Below, one piece after another: positions 34,031-41,696 of a stretch of 64,000 bases of DNA. A model generated the notes under the pieces. The model worked only from the letters and a program-made list of their open reading frames with translations, made no database searches and had not been told where the DNA came from. This DNA comes from CAVZBW01 sp963778465 (GTDB taxonomy: Bacteria; Actinomycetota; Acidimicrobiia; Acidimicrobiales; RAAP-2), in the NCBI GenBank assembly GCA_963778465.1, contig CAVZUK010000001.1, positions 1-64,000 on the forward strand, in the 5' to 3' direction. Positions within the stretch are counted from its first letter, which is position 1; each line of letters starts with the position of its first letter. A program made the position numbers and the translations under genes.

Positions 34031-34822
34031 TCAGGATCTCCCACCCCGCAGGCGCGACAGGTTGGCCCGCAACGCGGCCTCGTCGAAGGACGCCGACTCC
34101 GCGGCGATCGCCGGGGCGAGCGAGGACCGCACGGCCTCGTGCAGGGCCCGGTTGAGCAGGGCCTTGGTCTCACGGACGGCCTGCGGGGGCAGGTTGGCCA
34201 GCCGCTCCGCCAGCTCGACCGCCGCCCCCACCGAGTCCCCGGTCCCCACCACCCGGTTGGCCAACCCCAGCTGGAGGGCGTCCTTGGCGGGCAGCCGATC
34301 GCCCAGCAGGATGAACTCCTTGGCGCGCAACAGGCTCGTGAGGAGCGGCCAGGTCAGGCCCCCGCCGTCCGCGGCCACGAGTCCGAGGGAGACGTGCGGG
34401 TCGGCAAAGTAGGCCTGCTCCTCGACGATGACGAGGTCGCTCATGGCCGCCAGGCTGCATCCGAGGCCGACCGCGGGGCCGTTGACCGCTGCGAGGATCG
34501 GGACCTCCATGGACGTCATCCCGCGCACGATGTCGGCTCCCTCGGCCATGATCGCGCCGCGCAGCGCGAGGTCGCCGACCATCCGGTCGAGCAGGTCGAG
34601 GTCGCCGCCGGCGCAAAACGCCTTGCCGGCCCCCGTCACGACGACAGCCCGGACCTCGGGGTCCGCGTCGAGCTCGTGCCAGATTCGGGCGATCTCCCCG
34701 TGCAGGGCCTGGTCGGCGGCGTTGAATGCGGCCGGGCGGTTGAGCGTCACGATCCGGACGCGACCCCTCGCCTCCACCAACAGCTCCTCTCCCGGGCCAC
34801 GCGTGGTCATCCCGTCACCCAT
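34031..34822 (-). CDS. Enoyl-CoA hydratase/isomerase family protein
   Basis: A 263-residue crotonase-fold enzyme. The first oxyanion segment is A-F-C-A-G-G-D-L-D and the second is A-A-V-N-G-P-A-V-G-L-G-C-S-L. One catalytic Glu of classical hydratases (G-x-x-x-E region) reads A-D-P-H-V-S-L-G-L-V-A-A-D-G-G, so isomerase or another crotonase chemistry is possible. GAGGAG precedes the ATG by four to five bases. It is the promoter-distal gene of the minus-strand operon that begins with the SMP-30 gene at 41596, and would hydrate or isomerise the enoyl-CoA made by the dehydrogenases upstream. Confidence 0.9.
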   Translation of the reverse strand: MGDGMTTRGPGEELLVEARGRVRIVTLNRPAAFNAADQALHGEIARIWHELDADPEVRAVVVTGAGKAFCAGGDLDLLDRMVGDLALRGAIMAEGADIVRGMTSMEVPILAAVNGPAVGLGCSLAAMSDLVIVEEQAYFADPHVSLGLVAADGGGLTWPLLTSLLRAKEFILLGDRLPAKDALQLGLANRVVGTGDSVGAAVELAERLANLPPQAVRETKALLNRALHEAVRSSLAPAIAAESASFDEAALRANLSRLRGGRS

Positions 34823-34834
34823 GCTGCTCCTCTC

Positions 34835-34872
34835 CGTCCTCGTAGCCGTCTCTCGTAGCCGTCTCTCGTAGC
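34835..34872. repeat. 13-bp tandem repeat upstream of the enoyl-CoA hydratase
   Basis: Three near-identical units, CGTCCTCGTAGC then CGTCTCTCGTAGC twice, fill the short gap between the NTF2-fold gene and the hydratase gene start on the minus strand. The repeat lies immediately upstream of the hydratase Shine-Dalgarno and could change spacing or leader structure. Confidence 0.85.
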
Positions 34873-34881
34873 CGGCCCCTG

Positions 34882-35298
34882 TCATGGAAGGGCGGGCGGC
34901 TGGACCTCGACCTCCCGCCGGTCGATGAGCCACTGGTCTCCCAACCTGACGAAGGCGTCCCGATACCGGCCAGCGATCTGCGGGGTCACGACGCCGTCGA
35001 TCCTGCGGAGGAACACGAAGTCTGACACCGCTCGTGCCCGATCCCCGTCGACGTCGATGACCGCGTTGGTCGTCAGGTGCTTGCCCCGCAGCTCCAGTGG
35101 CTGGTTCTGCGCGAACCACCGCTCGAGGGCGTCTCGGCCGGTGACCACCACGCCGGCGAAGGCGAACGAACCGCCGGGCGCGAACCGCCGGACGAGGTCC
35201 GAGAACTGCCCGTCGTCGCAGAGGTGGCAGTATTCGGCAAGCGTCCTCGAGATGGCGAGCTGGGCCGCGACATCCGGGGGATCACTCCCCGCGCCCAC
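34882..35298 (-). CDS. NTF2/SnoaL-fold protein
   Basis: About 138 residues from a GTG with GGGAG ten bases upstream. The sequence has the SnoaL-4/NTF2 pattern: an initial helix (A-I-S-R-T-L-A-E-Y-C-H-L-C-D-D-G), F-A-P-G-G-S-F-A-F, G-R-D-A-L-E-R-W-F, H-L-T-T-N-A-V-I-D-V-D-G-D-R-A, and a final strand G-D-Q-W-L-I-D-R-R-E-V. The fold is used by steroid delta-isomerases, SnoaL cyclases and ring-hydroxylating dioxygenase beta subunits, so isomerase, hydratase or accessory roles are possible. It follows an acyl-CoA dehydrogenase gene by five bases. Confidence 0.82.
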   Translation of the reverse strand: MGAGSDPPDVAAQLAISRTLAEYCHLCDDGQFSDLVRRFAPGGSFAFAGVVVTGRDALERWFAQNQPLELRGKHLTTNAVIDVDGDRARAVSDFVFLRRIDGVVTPQIAGRYRDAFVRLGDQWLIDRREVEVQPPALP

Positions 35299-35303
35299 CG
35301 CGC

Positions 35304-36533
35304 TCAGCTCTCCCTCGGGAGGCCGAGGCCGCGCTCGGCGATGGTATTGCGCTGGATCTCGTCGGTTCCGCCCCCGATCCGGAGTCCGGGGGCGAAGAGG
35401 AACCGCTCGATCCATCCCTCGGCTGGCGGGTCGTCCGGAGCGGTCGCCGCCGGACCCAGCAGCGCGAGCCCGGCGTCCGCCGTGAGGCGCGCGTGCTCGG
35501 AGTACAACAGCTTGGCGACCGATCCACCGGCCGGAACCCCGGCACCGCCGGGTGCCCTCGCCTGCAGCAGGTCGAGGATCCGCTCCCGTGAGACCGCTCT
35601 CGTCACCGCCTGGCGCACGACCGCCTCGCGGTCCCGTCGGAGCCGCCGGGCCTGCGCGGCGAGCGGGACCGCGCCCCGGCCGCTCGTGCCACCGCCGATC
35701 GCCGCCCGCTCGTGGCTGAGCATGGTCCGGAGGACGGTCCACCCCTCTCCGAGCTCACCGATCAGGCCGCCGTCGGGGACGAGGGCGCGCTCGAGGAAGA
35801 CCTCGTTGAAGTGGTACGAGCCCGAGAGCTGTCGCAGCGGGCGGACGTCGACCCCCGGCTGGGACATGGGCAGGGCGAAGCACGAGAGCCCGCGTCGGCC
35901 GGGCGCCGACCGATCGGTGCGCGCGATGAGGAGTGCGAAGTCGCTGCTCCCGGCCCCCGAGGTCCAGACCTTTTGGCCGCTGACCGACCACCCGCCGCCG
36001 ACCGGCGTGGCCAGCGTGCTGACGCTCGCCAGGTCGGACCCGGCGCCGGGCTCGGAGAGCAGCTGGCACCAGCTCTGCTCGCCGCGGATCACGCGGGGGA
36101 GATGCTCGAGGCGCTGCGCGTGCGTGCCGTGCGCGAACAGCACCGGCGGGACCATCTCGAGGGCGACGGCCATCATCTTGGTCGAGACGCCGTAGTGAAC
36201 CTGCTCCTCGGCCACGACGTCGTCCTGCCATCGCGGTGCGCCGTGGCCCCCGTACTCGTTGGGCCACGACCGCCCGGCGAGGCCCGCGTCGAAGAGCTTG
36301 CGCTGCCACTCGCTCGTCACCGTGAGCGCGGCACGCTCCCGGGCGCGGTACTCCTCTCGACCGGAGGCCGCGACGACGTGGACGGCCGAGAAGTCCCCGG
36401 GGTCCCCCTTTTTGGGAGCGTGCCGGTCGAACCACGCCCGTACCCTCGTGCGGAAGTCCTCGGGGCCGGCGTGCCGGTCGAACTCGACGTCAGCGTCCCC
36501 AGGTGTCGGCGTGCCGCCGCCGGCGGAGCCCAT
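35304..36533 (-). CDS. Acyl-CoA dehydrogenase
   Basis: 409 residues with full-length family features: W-C-Q-L-L-S-E-P-G-A-G-S-D-L-A, V-S-G-Q-K-V-W-T-S-G-A, R-R-G-L-S-C-F, and the C-terminal G-G-G-T-D-E-I-Q-R-N-T-I-A-E-R-G-L-G-L-P. The last motif is of the type found in long-chain and steroid-CoA dehydrogenases. The N-terminal region (R-V-R-A-W-F-D-R-H-A-P) is also typical. It belongs to the SMP-30-led operon, between two NTF2-fold genes, and should catalyse alpha-beta desaturation of a CoA thioester. Confidence 0.92.
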   Translation of the reverse strand: MGSAGGGTPTPGDADVEFDRHAGPEDFRTRVRAWFDRHAPKKGDPGDFSAVHVVAASGREEYRARERAALTVTSEWQRKLFDAGLAGRSWPNEYGGHGAPRWQDDVVAEEQVHYGVSTKMMAVALEMVPPVLFAHGTHAQRLEHLPRVIRGEQSWCQLLSEPGAGSDLASVSTLATPVGGGWSVSGQKVWTSGAGSSDFALLIARTDRSAPGRRGLSCFALPMSQPGVDVRPLRQLSGSYHFNEVFLERALVPDGGLIGELGEGWTVLRTMLSHERAAIGGGTSGRGAVPLAAQARRLRRDREAVVRQAVTRAVSRERILDLLQARAPGGAGVPAGGSVAKLLYSEHARLTADAGLALLGPAATAPDDPPAEGWIERFLFAPGLRIGGGTDEIQRNTIAERGLGLPRES

Positions 36534-36618
36534 TCGCCGGACAGTATCAAAGTCGACGCCGGATTCGGAAACGCCCGCCCGCCGAGGACGGGCCCGCCGG
36601 ACAGGACCGTCGGTCTCC

Positions 36619-36666
36619 CTGGCCGGGCGCTCTAACTGGCCGGGCGCTCTACCTGGCCGGGCGGTC
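36619..36666. repeat. 17-bp tandem repeat at the 3' end of an NTF2-fold gene
   Basis: CTGGCCGGGCGCTCTAA and CTGGCCGGGCGCTCTAC are followed by a truncated third copy, CTGGCCGGGCGGTC. The repeat spans the stop codon of the NTF2-fold gene and runs into the gap before the dehydrogenase. The 17-bp period is not a multiple of three. Confidence 0.85.
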
Positions 36667-37059
36667 GCTCAGGCCCTCCGCGACGATGAACCGGCATCGG
36701 CACCGCGCGATCCGCCACCCCCCGGCGGTGCGGACCAGGTCGTCGTCGTACACGGCGTGTCGGGCATCGCCGGTCGTGCGGTCGACGAAGAGGAGGTTGC
36801 GCAGTGTCCGGGCGTGGTCGGCGTCGACCGCCTCGATGACCGGCGGGCCACCGAGGTGAAGCCCGCCGGGGGCGCCCGACAGCATCCTGCGGAGACCGTC
36901 GTGGCCGGTGAACGTGCGCCCGTAGACCTCGTAGGAGGCGTCGGCGGTGAAGAGGGCGATCCATCCGTCGAGGTCGTCGAGGTCGAGGTCGAGGCAGTAC
37001 CGGGCGAGCAGGTTCCGGATCTCGGCCGCGTCGTCCGGGCTGAGGGTCATCGGCGTCAT
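36649..37059 (-). CDS. NTF2/SnoaL-fold protein
   Basis: 136 residues: M-T-P-M-T-L-S-P-D-D-A-A-E-I-R-N-L-L-A-R-Y-C, D-L-D-G-W-I-A-L-F-T-A-D-A-S-Y-E-V, G-L-R-R-M-L, and the final strand G-G-W-R-I-A-R-C-R-C-R. This is the SnoaL_4 pattern. The ATG overlaps the stop of the upstream dehydrogenase (ATGA), so expression is coupled. Exact chemistry is unknown; a hydratase, isomerase or binding function on the CoA intermediate is plausible. Confidence 0.85.
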   Translation of the reverse strand: MTPMTLSPDDAAEIRNLLARYCLDLDLDDLDGWIALFTADASYEVYGRTFTGHDGLRRMLSGAPGGLHLGGPPVIEAVDADHARTLRNLLFVDRTTGDARHAVYDDDLVRTAGGWRIARCRCRFIVAEGLSDRPAR

Positions 37060-38222
37060 GCTCGCGCCAGTCCGAGGAGCTGTCGACCGACGAGGCCGCG
37101 CAGGATCTCCGACGATCCGCCGGAGATGGTGAGCGCACGGCTCCACAGGAAGTTGTGGCGCCAGTGCTGAGCCACGTCCGCTCCGGCCTCGTCGATCGAC
37201 ACGGACGAAGCGATGACCTGCAGCGCGAGCTCGCAGAGCTCTACGTTCGTCTCCGTGTAGCTCAACTTGGTGATCGGCCCGTCGCTCGGGTGCTCCTCGT
37301 CGGCGAGTATCCGCTCCACGGCGTCCCGGGTGATGAGCTTCACGCCCTCCACCTTGGCCTGTGCGGTCGCCAGCCGCGCCTGCACGTCCTCGTGATCGAG
37401 CGCGAGCGAGCCGTCGGGGAGCCGCGCCGCGGCCGCCAGGGCGACGAGGTCGCGCAACATCGTCTCCAGCTGGATGACGTTGGCACCGACGAAGGCCCGT
37501 TCGGAGGCCAGCCCCGAGGTCACCACGGCCCAGCCACCGTTGACCTCGCCGAGGACGTGGTGCGAGCGAAGGCGCACGGCGTCGAGGAAGACCTCGCAGT
37601 ACTCCGCGTGGCCCGTCATCTCCCGGATCGGCCGCACCTCGATGCCGGGGAGATCCATCGGGACGAGGAAGGCGGTGATGCCGGCATGCCGGTCGGCCTC
37701 CGGGTCGGTCCGGGCGAGCAGCAGCCCCATCTGCGCCCAGTGCGCGTCGGTGCTCCAGATCTTCTGGCCGGTGACGACGAACCCGTCGCCGTCGCGCTCG
37801 GCGCGCGTGCGCAACGAGGCGAGATCGCTGCCGACGTCGGGCTCGCTGAAGAGCTGGCACCAGACGTGCTCTCCGGTCCGGATCCTCGGGAGGAGCTCGC
37901 GCTTCTGCGGCTCGGTGCCCCAGGTGATGATGGCGTGCGCCGCGAGCATGACCTGGTCGAGGGGCCGGTAGGCGCCGGATCTGATGAGCTCCTCCATCAC
38001 CACGAGGTCCTGCGCCGGACCGTGACCGGGGCGCCCGCCCCACTCGACTGGCCATCCCCCGCCCAGGAACTGCGCTTCGTAGAGGGACGCCAGCCACCGC
38101 CGGATCTCCCGTTCCTCGCCGGGGTCGTGGGGCGTCCGGACGCCCTCGGCGCGCAGGAGCGGGGCGCCAGCGGCGATGAAGGCGCGGACCTCCTCCCGGA
38201 AGGCGGTGAGGTCAGCGTCCAT
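37056..38222 (-). CDS. Acyl-CoA dehydrogenase
   Basis: 388 residues. Landmarks are W-C-Q-L-F-S-E-P-D-V-G-S-D-L-A, V-T-G-Q-K-I-W-S-T-D-A, H-A-G-I-T-A-F-L-V, P-I-T-K-L-S-Y-T-E-T-N-V-E, and the C-terminal I-S-G-G-S-S-E-I-L-R-G-L-V-G-R-Q-L-L-G-L. The start ATG lies ~10 bp inside the end of the SDR gene, and its stop overlaps the NTF2-fold ATG, so the three genes are tightly coupled. Substrate unknown, with the island's general theme being non-linear acyl-CoAs. Confidence 0.92.
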   Translation of the reverse strand: MDADLTAFREEVRAFIAAGAPLLRAEGVRTPHDPGEEREIRRWLASLYEAQFLGGGWPVEWGGRPGHGPAQDLVVMEELIRSGAYRPLDQVMLAAHAIITWGTEPQKRELLPRIRTGEHVWCQLFSEPDVGSDLASLRTRAERDGDGFVVTGQKIWSTDAHWAQMGLLLARTDPEADRHAGITAFLVPMDLPGIEVRPIREMTGHAEYCEVFLDAVRLRSHHVLGEVNGGWAVVTSGLASERAFVGANVIQLETMLRDLVALAAAARLPDGSLALDHEDVQARLATAQAKVEGVKLITRDAVERILADEEHPSDGPITKLSYTETNVELCELALQVIASSVSIDEAGADVAQHWRHNFLWSRALTISGGSSEILRGLVGRQLLGLARA

Positions 38223-39024
38223 GCTGGGCCTTCCCGCCACCCGGGGGCGCCGGGGCTGAGCGGGCCCCGATGGACGGAGACGGGGGAGGCGTGCCGGCCA
38301 TGGCGCCCCCGTCCACGACGAGCTCGGCGCCGGTCACGAACGAGGCGCGCTCGGACACGAGGTAGCAGACGGCTTCCGCGACGTCGTCCGGCTCACCGAT
38401 ACGACCCAGCGGGGTCGCGCCCAGGCGCTCCAGCGCGCCGGGGTCGTCCTCTCGCAGGATCATGGGCGTGGCGATGGCGCCGGGGAGCACCGCGTTGACC
38501 CGGATCTTGTCGGCCGCCAGCTCCAGTGCCGCGACCTTGGTGAGGCCGCGGAGCGCGAACTTCGAGGACACGTAGGCGCCGTGCGCGCTCCAGGCCCCGA
38601 CGGCCGCGGTCGAGAGGATGTTGACGACGGCCCCGCCGGCTCGTCGCAGCTCGGGGAGCGCGGCCTGCAGCCCGTTGAACGCACCGAGGCAGTTGACGCG
38701 CCAGAGATCCTCGAATTCTCCCGGCGTCTCGCGCTCGATCGGGGCCCGCCGCAGCACGCCGGCGTTGTTGACGAGGATGTCGATGCGGCCGAAGGCCGAT
38801 GCCCCCCGGTCGATCAGCGCGCGCCAGGACATCGGGTCGCGGACGTCGAGGTGCCCGACGACGCACCGGTCGCCGAGCCGTTCGCCCACGAGATCGAGCT
38901 CGTCGGTGAGGACGTCGCCGCCGACGATGCGCGCACCGGTCTCGGCTAGGCGCAGCGCGATCGCCCGCCCCTGGCCCCGTGCCGCGCCGGACACCACGGC
39001 GACCTTGTCGTCGAGCTCACCCAC
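38212..39024 (-). CDS. Short-chain dehydrogenase/reductase (SDR)
   Basis: A 270-residue classical SDR. The cofactor motif is G-A-A-R-G-Q-G-R-A (TGxxxGxG position), then L-V-N-N-A-G-V-L, catalytic Ser in I-L-S-T-A-A, and Tyr/Lys in A-Y-V-S-S-K-F. It oxidises a hydroxyl or reduces a keto group with NAD(P). The ~25 residues after G-G-A-M-A-G-T are Pro/Ser/Gly-rich and extend past the usual end. It is three bases from the CoA ligase upstream and overlaps the dehydrogenase downstream in the same operon; hydroxyacyl-CoA or alcohol dehydrogenase is the likely role. Confidence 0.92.
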   Translation of the reverse strand: MGELDDKVAVVSGAARGQGRAIALRLAETGARIVGGDVLTDELDLVGERLGDRCVVGHLDVRDPMSWRALIDRGASAFGRIDILVNNAGVLRRAPIERETPGEFEDLWRVNCLGAFNGLQAALPELRRAGGAVVNILSTAAVGAWSAHGAYVSSKFALRGLTKVAALELAADKIRVNAVLPGAIATPMILREDDPGALERLGATPLGRIGEPDDVAEAVCYLVSERASFVTGAELVVDGGAMAGTPPPSPSIGARSAPAPPGGGKAQHGR

Positions 39025-39027
39025 GGC

Positions 39028-40640
39028 TCAGCCGAGCAACGGGTCGAGGCGGGAGCGGTCGGCGTCGCTCAGAGGGCGCAGCGCTTCGCCCTTGCCGGGA
39101 CGCCAGTAGACGCGCCCCGCGCGCCAGGCCTCGGCACGGAGGCGCTGCTTGTCGATCTTCATGCTGGCGAGCTTGGGGAGCTCGTCGGTCACCCGCACAA
39201 AGGCCGGGCGCCACTTGGTGCCCAGATCGGGCTGCTCGTCGAGGAAGGCGTCGAAGGCGCCGGCGTCGAAGGCGGTGCCGGAGGCGAGCTCGAGGGCGAC
39301 CATGACGCGGTCGCCGACCGGCTCGTCTGGCACCGCGTACACGGCAACGGAGCGGACGCCGGGATGGGCCGCCACGATGGCCTCGACGGGCGCGGCGGCG
39401 AAGTTCTCCCCGTCGACCCGCAGCCACTCGTTGGAGCGGCCGGCGAAGTACAGCCAACCCTCGGCGTCGCGGTAGGCGAGATCTCCCGACCAGTACCAAC
39501 CCTCCCGGAAGCGGCTACTCGTGGCCTCGTCGTTCTTGTAGTAGCCCTCGAAACCCGCGGCCGGCCGGGTCTCCACGATCTCGCCGGTCGCCTCTGCGAG
39601 GTTGGTCGGGCGCCCGCCCGTGTCGAAGGTCACCGGCGGGCACTCCACGCCCGTCTCGGGGTCGACCACCAACACGGTCGACTCGGCGGATCCCAGTGCC
39701 CCCGGCGGCATGGAGGGGTCACGGCGGATGATGATGATGCCCTCGGTGGACCCGTAGCTGTCCCGCACGGCACATCCGAAGCGGCGGGCGAATTCCTCGA
39801 TGTCCCTGCCGGAGGCCTCGTTGCCGACCGCCAACCGCAGCGGGTTGTCCGCGTCGCCTGGCTCCGGCGGGGTGGCCAGGATGTAGTTCAAGACCTTGCC
39901 GGTGTAGGTGAGCATGGTCGCCCCGAAGCGGCGCACGTCGGGAAGCGTTCCCGAGGCGGAGAACCGCCGGCGAGTGGCGATCGGGATGCCGGCGGTGATC
40001 GCCGATGCCCATCCCGTGAACAGTGAGCTCGAGTGGAAGAACGGCAGCGGCGAGTAGACCGCGTCACCGTCGCCGAGGTTGGCGATCCTTGCGACGTGCG
40101 TGCCCGTCCGCCGGTAGCGGCCCTGGGTGCACCGCACGGCCTTGGGCAATCCCGTCGATCCGGACGTGAAGATCAGGAGGAAGAGGTCGTCCTCCCCCAC
40201 CGGCGCGGTGGGGAGGGGGCCGCCATCGGCCAGGGCGGCCGCGTACTCGGCGCTGTCGGCGAGTAGGACCCGATCCCGCGCGATCCCGGTGTCGGCGCCG
40301 TCGAGGAGCGGGAGGAGGGCCGTCGCCGTGACGAGGAGCTGGCAGTCGGTGTGACGGACCAGCTGCGCCAGCTGGTCGCCGCGGTAGGTCGAGTTGATGC
40401 CGACGACCACGCTTCCAGACAGCGCGGTCGCGGCGAGCCAGAACAGGTAGTCCGGGACGTTGTCCAGGAGCACGCCGATGTGGGGTGGGCGGTCGTCGTC
40501 GCGGACGTGCTCGAACAGCGCGGCGCGGCTGCTCGCCTCGTCGACGAGCTGCCGATAGGTCCAGGTGCGGTCCTCGAAGTAGAGGGCGTCCCCGTCGTCC
40601 GCGGCGCGCGCCCTCGCAAGAGCTCCGCGACGGTCGTCAC
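39028..40640 (-). CDS. Acyl-CoA synthetase (FadD17/FATP-like), frameshifted near its start
   Basis: An adenylating enzyme with I-F-T-S-G-S-T-G-L-P-K-A-V, Y-G-S-T-E-G, W-Y-W-S-G-D-L-A and F-A-G-R-S-N-E-W-L-R-V-D-G-E-N. The C-terminus S-M-K-I-D-K-Q-R-L resembles very-long-chain or steroid-acid ligases. A GTG at 40640 overlapping the SMP-30 stop (GTGA) begins the expected V-T-T-V-A-E-L-L-R, but the rest (A-A-D-D-G-D-A-L-Y-F-E-D-R-T-W-T-Y) is in another frame. The switch falls at the GC run 40603-40612; removing one CG dinucleotide restores a ~537-residue protein. Without it, translation could start only at internal GTG 40473 and would lack the N-terminus. Confidence 0.82.
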
Positions 40641-41596
40641 CGGCGCGCGGGACCCACGACGAGGCCGGGGCGGGGCCAGGTCGTCTCTACGACGCGTCCG
40701 GAGCGGGAGAGCGTGATGACGGCCCGGCGGCGGTCGGGACCGCCGAAGGCGATGTTGGTGGTCATGTCGCCGGGGATCGGATGGACGTCCGCCTCCCCGC
40801 CGTCGGGTGTGATCACGACGATCCCGTCGGCGATCGCCCCGATCACGATGCGCCCGTCGTCCTCGACGGCGAGCGAGTCGAACGCATACGGCGTCGCCGC
40901 GACGCAGACGCCTCCGTGACGCATCCCGACCCTCCCGCTGACGGCCGCCACTTCGCCCGGACCCGCCAGGTCCCACGCCCAGAGTCGTCCGCTGAGCGTC
41001 TCCGCGACGTAGACGCGCCGGCCGTCGGGCGACAAGCCGACGCCGTTCGGCGCGAGCAGCGGGAAGGCCACCTCCCGCACCGTGGCGCCGTCCGGCGGGA
41101 TGTAGTACAGCCCGCCGCGGTCGAGCGTCTCGTGCCGGCCCTTTCCGTGGTCCGTGAACCACAGGCCCCCGGCCTCGTCGAACACGAGGTCGTTGGGGCC
41201 CCGGAGGACTCGCCCGCTGCACTGGCGGTGCAGGACGGTGACGGCTCCGGAGGTCAGGTCGATCCGTTCGATCCATCCGCCGGAGAAGCCCGGCGGCTCG
41301 TTGGTGTGGGTGGCGAGGTCCACGGGCATGCGCGACCCGTCGTCGAGGGTGGTCCACAGGAACCCGCCGTTGTTGGCGACGATCGCCGTCGTGGGCGTCT
41401 CGGGCGCCATGCCGTTGGGTCCGCCCCCGGGCGTCGCCACGACCGTCGTCTCGCCGTCGGCGAGGCGAAGGACCTTTCCCCCGTCGATGTCGACCACGAA
41501 GACGGCGCCGTCGTCGGCGATGACGGGCCCCTCGGTGAACCCGAGGCCGGTGCCGAGGACCTCGAAGCGGAGTGGATCGTGGACCGTGACCTTCAT
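40637..41596 (-). CDS. SMP-30/gluconolactonase/LRE family protein
   Basis: A 319-residue six-bladed beta-propeller lactonase. Family motifs: G-F-T-E-G-P-V-I (metal-binding Glu), G-G-P-N-G-M-A, L-R-G-P-N-D-L-V-F-D (Asn ligand), L-L-A-P-N-G-V-G-L-S-P-D-G, and V-Y-V-A-E-T-L-S-G-R. These enzymes hydrolyse lactones with a divalent metal. It is the first gene of the minus-strand operon reaching to the enoyl-CoA hydratase, with the 16-bp motif just upstream. Together with the Baeyer-Villiger monooxygenase it suggests lactone opening. Confidence 0.92.
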   Translation of the reverse strand: MKVTVHDPLRFEVLGTGLGFTEGPVIADDGAVFVVDIDGGKVLRLADGETTVVATPGGGPNGMAPETPTTAIVANNGGFLWTTLDDGSRMPVDLATHTNEPPGFSGGWIERIDLTSGAVTVLHRQCSGRVLRGPNDLVFDEAGGLWFTDHGKGRHETLDRGGLYYIPPDGATVREVAFPLLAPNGVGLSPDGRRVYVAETLSGRLWAWDLAGPGEVAAVSGRVGMRHGGVCVAATPYAFDSLAVEDDGRIVIGAIADGIVVITPDGGEADVHPIPGDMTTNIAFGGPDRRRAVITLSRSGRVVETTWPRPGLVVGPARR

Positions 41597-41609
41597 GCGC
41601 CCCTCCCAA

Positions 41610-41625
41610 GAAATCGAATTCGACT
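41610..41625. promoter_or_regulatory. Candidate operator upstream of the SMP-30 operon
   Basis: GAAATCGAATTCGACT lies 14 bp upstream of the SMP-30 start codon. It contains the palindrome TCGAATTCGA and is followed by CGACGATAATCGTC, another inverted repeat. Near-copies occur at 32754 and 29119 in other promoter regions of the island, so I read it as a shared regulator site. Confidence 0.5.
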
Positions 41626-41696
41626 TCGACGATAATCGTCATCGGCGAGATCGACCGGGCCGGTCGCCGCCGAAGTGCTGCCCGGCGCGGGCACGG

